A stretch of DNA of 7,532 nt from a bacterium (GTDB taxonomy: Bacteria > Pseudomonadota > Alphaproteobacteria > Rhizobiales > Xanthobacteraceae), in NCBI GenBank assembly GCA_029946075.1, contig JAQSDT010000090.1, positions 1-7,532 on the forward strand, written 5' to 3'. The notes under the pieces are model-generated. The model did no database searches. It had not been told where the DNA came from and saw nothing but the letters and a program-made list of their open reading frames with translations. How positions within the stretch are numbered: position 1 is the stretch's first letter; each line of letters begins with the position of its first letter. Made by a program: the position numbers and the translations under genes. This document shows, one piece after another, positions 1 through 6,794 of this stretch.

Positions 1-2232
1 GTGCAGCGGTCGATCCCGGCCGGCGTCAATCTGACCATCGTCTCCGAGCGCACCGTCACCATCCGCGCCTCCGTCCGCGATGTGCAGTTCACGCTGATCC
101 TGAGCGTGGTGCTGGTGACGCTGGTGGTGCTGCTGTTCCTGCGCTCGCTGCGCGCGACCCTGATCGCGGGCGTGGCGCTGCCGCTGTCGCTGATCACGAG
201 CTTCGGGATCATGTATTTCGCGGGCTTCAGCCTCGACAATCTGTCCCTGATGGCGCTCACGATCGGGACGGGGTTCGTGGTCGACGACGCCATCGTCATG
301 ATCGAAAACATCGTCCGCCACATTGAAAACGGCGAGTCGGTCATGGACGCCTCGCTGAAGGGCGCCAGCGAGATCGGCTTTACCGTGATTTCGCTGACGG
401 TCTCGCTGATCGCGGTGTTCATCCCGCTGCTGTTCATGTCCGGGCTGGTCGGGCGCATGTTCCGCGAGTTTGCGCTGACGCTGACGATCGCGGTGGTGAC
501 CTCGGCGGTGGTTTCGCTGACGCTGACGCCGATGATGTGTTCGCGCCTCCTCAAGCATGTCGGCGAGGAGATGACGGTGCCGGGGCTGGCCGCCGTCAGC
601 CGCGGCATCGACCGCATGGTCGAGTTCTATCACCGCACCTTGCTGTGGGTGCTGCAGCGCCAGCGCGCGACGCTGGTGGTGACGTTCCTTACCATCGTCG
701 CGACGCTGGTCCTGTACGTGATCGCGCCGAAGGGATTTTTGCCGCTGCAGGACACGGCGTCGATCACCGCGGTGACCGAGGCCGGCGCCGACGTTTCCTT
801 CGGCGAAATGCAGAGCCGGCAGGCGACGGCCGCGGCAGCTATTCAAGCCGATCCTGACGTCATCGGCGTGGTGTCCGTCATCGGCGCGGGCGCGGTCAAT
901 CCGACCACCAATGTCGGGCGTCTCGTCATGACGTTGAAGCCGCGCGGCGAGCGGCATGACGATATCTCCACTGTGGTGAACCGGCTGAAACAGCGCGTCG
1001 CCTTGATCCCCGGCATGACCATCTATTTCCTGCCGGTGCAGGACGTGCAGATCTCGACCCAGTCAAGCCGCTCGCAATACCAGTACACGCTGACCGGCAC
1101 CGACGCGGCCGAAGTGACGAAATGGTCGCAGAAGCTGGTCGCGGAAATGCGCCGGGATCCGCTGTTCCGCGATGTCTCGTCGGAGGCGCAGGAGGGCGGC
1201 CTGCGCGCCTCGCTCGATATCAACCGTCAGCGCGCCGGCCAGCTCGGCGTCAGCCTGCAGGCGGTCAACGACACACTCAACGACGCGTTCGCGCAGCGGC
1301 AGATTTCGACCATCTACGGACAGGCCAACCAGTACCGCGTGGTGCTGGAGGCGATGCCGATCTACCAGCGCGATCCGTCGATCCTGTCGAAATTGTATCT
1401 GCCGGGATCAGCCGGGGCCGCCGGTGCGCCCGGCGCGCAGGTGCCGCTGTCGGCGGTGGCAACGCTCACGCGCACCACCGCGCCGCTGGCGATTTCGCAT
1501 TACGCGCAGTTTCCGTCGATCTCGCTCAGCTTCAACCTTGCGCCCGGCGAGGCGCTCGGCGATGCCGTGGTGGCGGTGAAGGCGATCGAAACCAGCATCG
1601 GCATGCCCGCCAGCATCGCCGGTGTCTTTGGCGGCGATGCCGCCGAATTCTCCAAATCGCTCGCCGGTCAGCCGTGGCTCATTCTGGCGGCGATCGTCAC
1701 GATCTACATCGTGCTCGGCGTGCTCTACGAGAGCTACATCCATCCGATCACCATCCTCTCGACGCTGCCATCGGCGGGCGTCGGTGCCATCCTGGCGCTG
1801 ATGCTGTGTGGACAGGATCTGTCGGTGATCGGCCTGATCGGCATCATTCTGCTGATGGGTATCGTCAAGAAGAATGCGATCATGATGATCGATTTCGCCC
1901 TCGATGCCGAGCGCCATCAGGGCATGGCGCCGGAGGAGGCGATCGTGCAGGCCTGCCTGCTGCGGTTTCGCCCGATCATGATGACAACGCTGGCCGCGCT
2001 GTTCGGCGCGTTGCCGCTCGCCGTCGAAAGCGGTACCGGCGCCGAACTGCGCTTTCCGCTCGGCATTTCCATCATCGGCGGCTTGCTGCTGAGCCAGTTG
2101 CTGACGCTCTACACGACGCCGGTGATTTACCTCGCGCTCGACCGGCTCAACCGGAAGGTCGAGAAGGCAGTGCCGGTGGTGCCCGGACCGGGCGGGCCGC
2201 CGGTCGCCGGCGCCACCGAGGGGATGCAGTAG
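1..2232 (+). CDS. mdtB: RND multidrug efflux permease, MdtB-like, 5'-truncated by window edge
   Basis: Inner-membrane proton/drug antiporter of the RND (AcrB/HAE1) family. The 743 visible residues begin near the end of the first periplasmic porter loop and run through TM2 (about residues 30-48), TM4, the second porter loop and TM8-12. The paired TM4 aspartates of the proton relay are D95-D96 in GFVVDDAIVMIEN (AcrB D407/D408); the TM10 lysine is K624 in GIVKKNAIMMIDFALDAE (AcrB K940); R657 in RFRPIMMTT matches AcrB R971. These TM10 and RFRPIMMTT motifs closely resemble what I recall of E. coli MdtB and MdtC. About 310 N-terminal residues (TM1 and most of porter loop 1) must lie upstream, so the GTG at base 1 is an internal valine codon, not the start. 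The last 20 or so residues form a Pro/Gly-rich tail. The stop TAG abuts the next gene's ATG, so the two permeases are surely one operon. RND family is certain; the MdtB label rests on gene order and motifs. Confidence 0.93.
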   Translation: MQRSIPAGVNLTIVSERTVTIRASVRDVQFTLILSVVLVTLVVLLFLRSLRATLIAGVALPLSLITSFGIMYFAGFSLDNLSLMALTIGTGFVVDDAIVMIENIVRHIENGESVMDASLKGASEIGFTVISLTVSLIAVFIPLLFMSGLVGRMFREFALTLTIAVVTSAVVSLTLTPMMCSRLLKHVGEEMTVPGLAAVSRGIDRMVEFYHRTLLWVLQRQRATLVVTFLTIVATLVLYVIAPKGFLPLQDTASITAVTEAGADVSFGEMQSRQATAAAAIQADPDVIGVVSVIGAGAVNPTTNVGRLVMTLKPRGERHDDISTVVNRLKQRVALIPGMTIYFLPVQDVQISTQSSRSQYQYTLTGTDAAEVTKWSQKLVAEMRRDPLFRDVSSEAQEGGLRASLDINRQRAGQLGVSLQAVNDTLNDAFAQRQISTIYGQANQYRVVLEAMPIYQRDPSILSKLYLPGSAGAAGAPGAQVPLSAVATLTRTTAPLAISHYAQFPSISLSFNLAPGEALGDAVVAVKAIETSIGMPASIAGVFGGDAAEFSKSLAGQPWLILAAIVTIYIVLGVLYESYIHPITILSTLPSAGVGAILALMLCGQDLSVIGLIGIILLMGIVKKNAIMMIDFALDAERHQGMAPEEAIVQACLLRFRPIMMTTLAALFGALPLAVESGTGAELRFPLGISIIGGLLLSQLLTLYTTPVIYLALDRLNRKVEKAVPVVPGPGGPPVAGATEGMQ

Positions 2233-5200
2233 ATGGCATCGATCTCGGAGCCCTTCATTCGGCGGCCGGTCGGCACCACGCTGCTGGCGATCGGGCTCTT
2301 TCTGGTCGGTATCGTCGCTTATGTCTTTCTTCCGGTATCGGCGGTTCCGAACGTCGACTTCCCGATGATCCGCGTATCGGCGTCGCGGCCGGGCGCGGAC
2401 CCGTCCGTGATGGCCTCGACGGTCGCCGCGCCGCTGGAGCGGCGGCTCGGGCAAATTGCAGGGATCGACCAGATCACCTCGACCAGTTCGCTTGGCACCA
2501 CCAGCATCCAGTTGCAGTTCGCGATCGGTCGCAACATCGACCGCGCCGCGCGCGACGTGCAGGCCGCGATCAACGCCTCGCTGGCGGATCTGCCGAGCGA
2601 CCTGCCGTCGCTGCCGAGGTTCCGCAAAGCCAATCCGGCCGCTGCGCCCGTGTTCGTTCTGGCGCTGACATCGAAGACGCTGACGACCAGCGCGATGTAC
2701 GACGCCGCCGACACCGTCATCGCGCAGCGCATTTCGCAGGTGCCGGGGGTCGGCGAGGTTATCGTTTCCGGCGCCGATCAACCGGCGGTTCGGATTGCGC
2801 TCAATCCGGTGGCGCTGGCCAACGCCGATATCGCCACCGACGACGTGCGTCTGGCGCTCATTGGCGCCAATCCGCTCGGTCCGGTCGGTATCTTCAACGG
2901 CGACCGCCAGAGCGAGACGATCTCGACCAACAAGCAGATGCGCACCGCGGCCGAATTCCGCGATATCATCATCAAGAGCTCGGGCGGCAATTTCGTCCGC
3001 CTGTCCGACGTCGCCGACGTCGAGGATTCCGTCCGCAACAGCCGCTCCATCGCCTGGTTCAACAAGCAGCCGGCGGTGCTGATCCAGATCACCAAGCAGG
3101 GCGACGCCAACGTCATCGAGACCGTCGACCGGGTGAGGGCGCTGCTGCCGGAGCTGAAGGAATGGCTGCCCGGCGGGGTCGAGATTTCGACGCTGGTCGA
3201 CCGCACCGGCACCATCCGCGCCAGCGTGCTCGACATGCAGTTCACGCTGCTGGCGACCGCCTTCCTTGTCATGGTGGTCGTGTTCGCCTTCCTGCGCCGG
3301 ATGACGCCGACGATCGCCGCCGGCGTCTCGGTGCCGCTGGCGCTCGCCGGCACCTGCGCCGGCATGTGGCTCGCCGGATTCTCCATCGACAACCTCTCGC
3401 TGATGGCGCTGGCGATCTCGGTCGGCTTTGTCGTCGACGACGCCATCGTCATGATCGAGAACATGTACCGCAACCTCGAGGCGGGCATGGCGCCGTATCC
3501 GGCGGCGCTGGAAGGCGCCAGGCAGATCGGCTTCACGGTGCTATCGATCAGCCTGTCGCTGGTCGCAGCTTTTACGCCGCTGATCTTCATGGACGGCATC
3601 GTCGGCCGGCTGCTTCGCGAATTCTCGTTGACCCTGACCTTTGCGATTATCGTGTCGACCGTGGTGTCGCTGACGGTCACGCCGATGATCTGCGCGCATT
3701 TCATCAAGGAAGCGACGTCCGACCGCGCGACCTGGTTCGATCGCCTGGTCGAGGGCACGCTGTCGCGGATCGTCAGGTTCTATACTTGGACATTGCGGGC
3801 CGTGCTCGGCTTCCCGTTCCTGACCCTGCTCGTGTTCTTTGCGACCATTGCGCTTACCGTCGTGCTCTACATCAAGACGCCGAAGGGCTATTTCCCGACC
3901 GACGACAGCGGTTTTGTCATCGGCGCGACGCGCGCTTCGCCGGATATTTCATTCCAGGCGATGCTGGGGCTGCAGCAGCAGCTCGCCGACATCGTGATGG
4001 CCGATCCGGCGGTGGTCGGAATCGGCTCGTCGCTGGGCGGCGCCGGCGGTCCCGGCGGCGGCGGCTCCAACCGCGGCACCATGTTCATCAGCCTCAAGCC
4101 GCCCGAACAGCGCGGAGGGATGTCCACAGCCCAGGTGATCGATCGCCTGCGGCGGAATCTGTTCCGGGTGCCGGGCATCCGCCTGTTCATGTTCGCAGCC
4201 CAGGACATTCGCACCGGCGGCCGGCAGAGCGATTCCGACTACCAGTACACGCTGAAGAGTCCTGATCTCGAGCTGCTGCAGAAATGGGCACCGCTGGTCG
4301 CCAAGCGGATGGAGACCGTGGAGGGCATCACCGACGTCTCCAGCGACCGTGATCCCGGCGGATTGCAATTGTCGCTGGTGATCGACCGCAAAACCGCATC
4401 CAGCCTTGGCGTGCGCGTCCAGGACATCGACAACGCGCTCAACAACGCGTTCGCGCAGCGGCAGATTTCGATCATCTACACCCAGCGCAACCAGTACATG
4501 GTGGTGCTGGAGATCGATCCGAAGTTCCAGGCCGACCCGTCCAACCTCGAACGCATCTATGTGGCGGGATCGAACGATGCCCAGGTCCCGCTCTCGGCCG
4601 TGGTGCGCTATCAGCGCGGGCTGTCGCCGCTGGCGGTATTCCACTCGCAGTCGTTTCCCTCGACCACGGTCTCGTTCAACCTCGTCCCCGACGTGCCGCT
4701 GGAAGTGGCAACGACCAATATCCAGCGCGCGGTCGACGAACTGCACATGCCGGAGGGCATTCGCGGCAGCTTCGACGGCAATGCCGGCGACTTCAACAAG
4801 ACCAGCGGGCGCCAGCCGCTCTTGATCCTCGGCGCGCTGGTGGCGATGTATATCGTGCTCGGCGTGCTCTACGAGAGTCTCGCCCATCCGATCACGATCA
4901 TCTCGACGCTGCCGTCGGCCGGCCTCGGCGCGCTGCTGGCGCTGCAGGTCACCAATACGCCGCTGACGGTGATCGCCTTTGTCGGCATCATCCTCTTGAT
5001 CGGCATCGTCAAGAAGAACGGCATCATGATGGTCGATTTCGCGCTCGACGCCGAACGAAATCGCGGCCTGTCGTCGGCGGATGCCATTTTCGAAGCCTGT
5101 AGCGCGCGGTTCCGGCCCATCCTGATGACGACGATGGCCGCGCTGTTCGCCGGCATCCCGCTGGTCATCGCCACCGGCCCCGGCACCGAACTGCGCCGGC

Positions 5201-5337
5201 CGCTCGGCATCACCATCATCGGCGGGCTGTTCGTGTCGCAGATCCTGACGCTGTACACGACCCCGGTGATTTACCTCTTGATCGACCGGCTGCGGCAGCG
5301 CTGGCGGCCGGCGCCGGTCGCAGCTCCCGCCGAATAG
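2233..5337 (+). CDS. mdtC: RND multidrug efflux permease, MdtC-like, complete
   Basis: Complete 1034-residue RND permease (E. coli MdtC is about 1025). Order: TM1 about 13-33, porter loop 1, TM2 about 337-355, TM4 with proton-relay D402-D403 in GFVVDDAIVMIEN, TM7 about 525-546, porter loop 2, TM8 about 862-880, TM10 with K928 in GIVKKNGIMMVDFALDAE, and R961 in RFRPILMTT. All relay residues are kept, so the pump should be active. The N-terminal VSASRPGADPSVMASTVAAP and the loop motif AFAQRQISIIYTQRNQY match MdtC-type proteins. In E. coli, MdtB and MdtC assemble as a B2C trimer with the fusion protein MdtA and TolC; a similar mixed trimer is inferred here. The ATG follows the upstream TAG with no gap; GAGGGG at 2218-2223 is a good ribosome site with 9 bases of spacing. 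A glycine-rich stretch (GGAGGPGGGGSNRG, residues 602-615) is longer than the matching E. coli loop. It could equally be named a generic HAE1 permease. Confidence 0.95.
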   Translation: MASISEPFIRRPVGTTLLAIGLFLVGIVAYVFLPVSAVPNVDFPMIRVSASRPGADPSVMASTVAAPLERRLGQIAGIDQITSTSSLGTTSIQLQFAIGRNIDRAARDVQAAINASLADLPSDLPSLPRFRKANPAAAPVFVLALTSKTLTTSAMYDAADTVIAQRISQVPGVGEVIVSGADQPAVRIALNPVALANADIATDDVRLALIGANPLGPVGIFNGDRQSETISTNKQMRTAAEFRDIIIKSSGGNFVRLSDVADVEDSVRNSRSIAWFNKQPAVLIQITKQGDANVIETVDRVRALLPELKEWLPGGVEISTLVDRTGTIRASVLDMQFTLLATAFLVMVVVFAFLRRMTPTIAAGVSVPLALAGTCAGMWLAGFSIDNLSLMALAISVGFVVDDAIVMIENMYRNLEAGMAPYPAALEGARQIGFTVLSISLSLVAAFTPLIFMDGIVGRLLREFSLTLTFAIIVSTVVSLTVTPMICAHFIKEATSDRATWFDRLVEGTLSRIVRFYTWTLRAVLGFPFLTLLVFFATIALTVVLYIKTPKGYFPTDDSGFVIGATRASPDISFQAMLGLQQQLADIVMADPAVVGIGSSLGGAGGPGGGGSNRGTMFISLKPPEQRGGMSTAQVIDRLRRNLFRVPGIRLFMFAAQDIRTGGRQSDSDYQYTLKSPDLELLQKWAPLVAKRMETVEGITDVSSDRDPGGLQLSLVIDRKTASSLGVRVQDIDNALNNAFAQRQISIIYTQRNQYMVVLEIDPKFQADPSNLERIYVAGSNDAQVPLSAVVRYQRGLSPLAVFHSQSFPSTTVSFNLVPDVPLEVATTNIQRAVDELHMPEGIRGSFDGNAGDFNKTSGRQPLLILGALVAMYIVLGVLYESLAHPITIISTLPSAGLGALLALQVTNTPLTVIAFVGIILLIGIVKKNGIMMVDFALDAERNRGLSSADAIFEACSARFRPILMTTMAALFAGIPLVIATGPGTELRRPLGITIIGGLFVSQILTLYTTPVIYLLIDRLRQRWRPAPVAAPAE

Positions 5338-5371
5338 TTGAATTACCGGCCATAAAGCGTATAGCGGGCGG

Positions 5372-6103
5372 ATGTCACAACACCCCAATCCCAAGGCCGG
5401 CGCCGCCGAAGAGGTGATTCCGGACTGTCCGCATTGCGGCAAGCCGCTGCCGCTGTGCATCTGCGACAGCGTCACCCCGATCGAAAACCGCACCTCGCTG
5501 CTGATCCTGCAGCACCCGCAGGAGCAGGACCGGGCGCTCGGCACCGCGCGGCTGACCGCGATGCATTTCAAGGACGCGGTCGTGAAAATCGGCCTGTCCT
5601 GGCCCAGCCTGTCGAAGGCGCTGGGGCGGAAGGTGGACGATCCCTCACGATGGGCCGTGCTCTATCTCGGCTCGGCCAAGGTGGCCGATCTCGAGACCGA
5701 CAAGGAAATCGTTGCGATCGACCGCAAGGGGCAGCACGAGGCGCACCAGCGCGCCATCCTCAGCGATATCGAGGGCATCGTGCTGCTCGACGGCACCTGG
5801 AGCCAGGCCAAGGCGCTGTGGTGGCGCAACGCGTGGATGCTGAAATGCCAGCGCGTGATCCTTGGGCCGAAGCAGCCGTCGCGTTACGGCAAGCTCCGCA
5901 AGGAGCCGCGTGGCGACGGGCTTTCGACCATCGAGGCGGCGGGTCTGTTGCTCGCAGGTCTGGAGAAGCGTCCCGATATTGCCGAAACCCTCAATGCCAG
6001 TTTCGACCGGATGCTGGCGCGATATCGGGAAGTCCAGGAGACGATGCCGGCTTTGGCGCCCAAGCCGAAGAAGAAGGATTACCGCCGCCGCAAGCGGGCT
6101 TGA
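5372..6103 (+). CDS. tapT: DTW-domain tRNA-uridine aminocarboxypropyltransferase (TapT family)
   Basis: Cytoplasmic enzyme of 243 residues (E. coli TapT/YfiP is about 230). Characterised members move the 3-amino-3-carboxypropyl group of S-adenosylmethionine onto U47 of the tRNA variable loop, giving acp3U. Visible family marks, in order: a Cys cluster C19-P-H-C22 ... C29-I-C31 of probable metal-binding type; the name-giving D-x-T-W in LLDGTWSQAK (D140, T142, W143); and the later PSRYGKLRKEP ... GLSTIEA segment (about residues 169-189), which matches the family's SAYRLR/TAE region. The last 14 residues are very basic (PKPKKKDYRRRKRA), fit for RNA contact. The start ATG is upstream of the Cys cluster and no later ATG keeps it; the ribosome site is weak (GGGCGG directly before ATG). 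It follows mdtC by 34 bases with no terminator visible, so read-through from the efflux operon is possible though the functions are unrelated. The family is firm; exact tRNA targets and position are inferred from homologs. Confidence 0.9.
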   Translation: MSQHPNPKAGAAEEVIPDCPHCGKPLPLCICDSVTPIENRTSLLILQHPQEQDRALGTARLTAMHFKDAVVKIGLSWPSLSKALGRKVDDPSRWAVLYLGSAKVADLETDKEIVAIDRKGQHEAHQRAILSDIEGIVLLDGTWSQAKALWWRNAWMLKCQRVILGPKQPSRYGKLRKEPRGDGLSTIEAAGLLLAGLEKRPDIAETLNASFDRMLARYREVQETMPALAPKPKKKDYRRRKRA

Positions 6104-6121
6104 GGCTTCGCCTCGGATTTT
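6102..6121 (+). terminator. Probable rho-independent terminator of the DTW gene
   Basis: GAGGC (6102-6106) and GCCTC (6110-6114) pair perfectly across a TTC loop, followed by GGA and TTTT (6118-6121). The stem begins inside the TGA stop codon. The stem is short and the T run is only four bases, so efficiency may be modest. Confidence 0.5.
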
Positions 6122-6169
6122 GAGGTTTCGATAAGCATTCCGCGAAAGGGCAAAAACGGCGAGGCCGGC

Positions 6170-6200
6170 TTGGTTGCCTATCCCGGGCAGGGCGTATAAG
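6170..6200 (+). promoter_or_regulatory. Candidate promoter of tRNA-Cys
   Basis: TATAAG at 6195-6200 is a fair -10 box and TTGGTT at 6170-6175 a weak -35 (TTG matches), 19 bases apart. The implied start near 6207 would give a leader of about 8 bases before the tRNA at 6215. The bases after the -10 box (TTCGCCCG) are GC-rich, as in stable-RNA promoters under stringent control. GGGCG (6190-6194) and CGCCC (6205-6209) form an inverted repeat around the -10 box. Predicted from sequence only. Confidence 0.4.
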
Positions 6201-6214
6201 AGTTCGCCCGATGG

Positions 6215-6288
6215 GGCCACGTGGCGGAGTGGTTACGCAACGGTCTGCAAAACCGTGTACACCAGTTCAATTCTGGTCGTGGCCTCCA
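6215..6288 (+). tRNA. tRNA-Cys (anticodon GCA), CCA encoded
   Basis: Full cloverleaf of 74 bases. The acceptor stem GGCCACG (6215-6221) pairs perfectly with CGTGGCC (6278-6284). The D stem is GCG (6224-6226)/CGC (6236-6238). The anticodon stem ACGGT (6240-6244)/ACCGT (6252-6256) encloses loop CTGCAAA with anticodon GCA at 6247-6249. The variable loop is four bases (GTAC, 6257-6260), so position 47 is absent. The T stem ACCAG/CTGGT holds loop TTCAATT. The discriminator is T at 6285, the U73 expected for bacterial tRNA-Cys, and CCA is encoded at 6286-6288. An alternative register starting at 6213 would give a C discriminator and was discarded. Confidence 0.97.
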
Positions 6289-6296
6289 TCCATATA

Positions 6297-6319
6297 ATCA
6301 ATGGCTTACGCCTGATTTA
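6297..6319 (+). terminator. Possible weak terminator after tRNA-Cys
   Basis: ATCA (6297-6300) pairs with TGAT (6313-6316) and GGC (6303-6305) with GCC (6310-6312) around loop TTAC, with a two-base bulge at 6301-6302; TTTAT follows. It lies 8 bases after the CCA of tRNA-Cys. The stem is imperfect and the T tract short, so this is tentative. Confidence 0.3.
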
Positions 6320-6321
6320 TG

Positions 6322-6350
6322 AGAGACCGCAGCAGCTTTGGCCGGTCTTT
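6322..6350 (+). terminator. Second hairpin after tRNA-Cys, possible shared terminator
   Basis: AGAGACCG (6322-6329) pairs with CGGTCTTT (6343-6350) over eight positions (one G-T pair), with a 13-base loop. On the plus strand the stem ends in TTT, so it could back up termination of tRNA-Cys. It also abuts the TAA of the convergent 63-residue gene, but read on the minus strand it lacks a T run. Function is uncertain. Confidence 0.35.
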
Positions 6351-6540
6351 AGCAGGCGGCGTACCAGCCCTCGGGAAACGGAACCAGCGGCCACGGAGCC
6401 CGGTTGTCGTTGGCCGCGCGCGGCAGCCGATAGGGCGGCAGGGTCTGGGCCAGGATACCGTTGCTCAAATCATCCTCCGGCGCTGGCGCAATGGCCGTCT
6501 GCACGGCATCCAGCAAAAGGTCGAATTCAACTTCACTCAT
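6349..6540 (-). CDS. Small hypothetical protein, 63 residues, proline-rich
   Basis: Not a family I can name with a function. The 63-residue product starts MSEVEFDLLLDAV with an acidic, probably helical first third, then turns proline-rich and ends AANDNRAPWPLVPFPEGWYAA followed by Cys. It has no signal peptide or membrane span, so it is probably cytoplasmic. I chose the ATG at 6540 because GGAGAG sits just before it; an in-frame ATG at 6612 would add 24 residues but has no ribosome site. I have the impression of similar short proteins with an AANDN stretch in Bradyrhizobium-type genomes, which is recollection rather than a search result. The gene is convergent with tRNA-Cys and divergent from the secreted cysteine protein; the 254 bases up to the latter hold an inverted repeat and a CRP-like site that could serve either gene. 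Confidence 0.6.
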   Translation of the reverse strand: MSEVEFDLLLDAVQTAIAPAPEDDLSNGILAQTLPPYRLPRAANDNRAPWPLVPFPEGWYAAC

Positions 6541-6544
6541 CACG

Positions 6545-6550
6545 CTCTCC
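6545..6550 (-). promoter_or_regulatory. Ribosome binding site that fixes the start at 6540
   Basis: On the minus strand GGAGAG is followed by CGTG and then the ATG, leaving six bases between GGAG and the start codon. This favours the shorter 63-residue reading over the in-frame ATG at 6612, whose upstream bases (GATCGTTAAA) show no purine-rich site. Confidence 0.6.
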
Positions 6551-6600
6551 GGGTTCTGAGAGGCGATGGTGCCAAAAGTGGTTTGCTTCCAGCTTGAGCG

Positions 6601-6631
6601 GATCGTTCGCATTTTAACGATCGAGCGCTCG
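6601..6631. repeat. Inverted repeat plus adjoining palindrome in intergenic gap
   Basis: GATCGTT (6601-6607) and AACGATC (6616-6622) are perfect inverted arms around an eight-base, AT-richer spacer. They run directly into the palindrome CGAGCGCTCG (6622-6631). The arms lie 61-82 bases upstream of the minus-strand start at 6540, a place suited to an operator. No T run follows on either strand, so a terminator is unlikely. Confidence 0.45.
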
Positions 6632-6700
6632 CGCCAGTTCTGGTTACTGAAGTCTTAAATATCCCCGGGCGAAACGTAGTCCGGCGCTGTCGGGACCAAG

Positions 6701-6716
6701 TGTGAGAAAAATCACA
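6701..6716. promoter_or_regulatory. CRP-family-type palindromic operator
   Basis: TGTGAGAAAAATCACA contains both half-sites of the classic CRP motif, TGTGA-N6-TCACA, without a mismatch. It lies 78 bases before the ATG of the secreted cysteine protein (6795) and 160 bases upstream of the minus-strand gene start (6540). It is not a FixK/FNR box, which would read TTGAT-N4-ATCAA. No convincing -35/-10 pair is visible close by, so which gene it controls, and whether by activation or repression, is open. Confidence 0.5.
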
Positions 6717-6794
6717 TTCTTCAAATGTTGGTTCCCGTATTCCGCTGCATGACGCCCCGCTTGTCAAGGCGCGGCCCCATCACGGAGATGCGTC

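Noticed and set aside
1..3. GTG at base 1 as the true start of the first permease
   Set aside because: The protein would lack TM1 and most of the first porter domain, while everything after is intact, so the gene simply continues past the window edge.
1122..4265. Long plus-strand open frame overlapping both permeases (1047 codons)
   Set aside because: It is a different frame of the permease genes. Its product is rich in Arg, Ala and Gly with no domain or membrane pattern, as expected of a GC-rich shadow frame.
3949..5571. Long minus-strand open frames opposite the permeases and start of the DTW gene (also 1408-2781)
   Set aside because: The products are His/Arg/Asp-rich low-complexity translations lying antisense to well-supported genes; GC-rich third positions leave these frames without stops.
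6174..6617. Plus-strand frames covering tRNA-Cys and the region after it (6174-6617, 6319-6597)
   Set aside because: One reads straight through the tRNA and both are antisense to the better supported 63-residue gene; neither has a ribosome site or recognisable product.
6761..6789. TTGTCA at 6761-6766 as the -35 box of the cysteine-protein gene
   Set aside because: At 17 bases spacing the -10 position reads GGAGAT inside the ribosome site, leaving no room for a leader.
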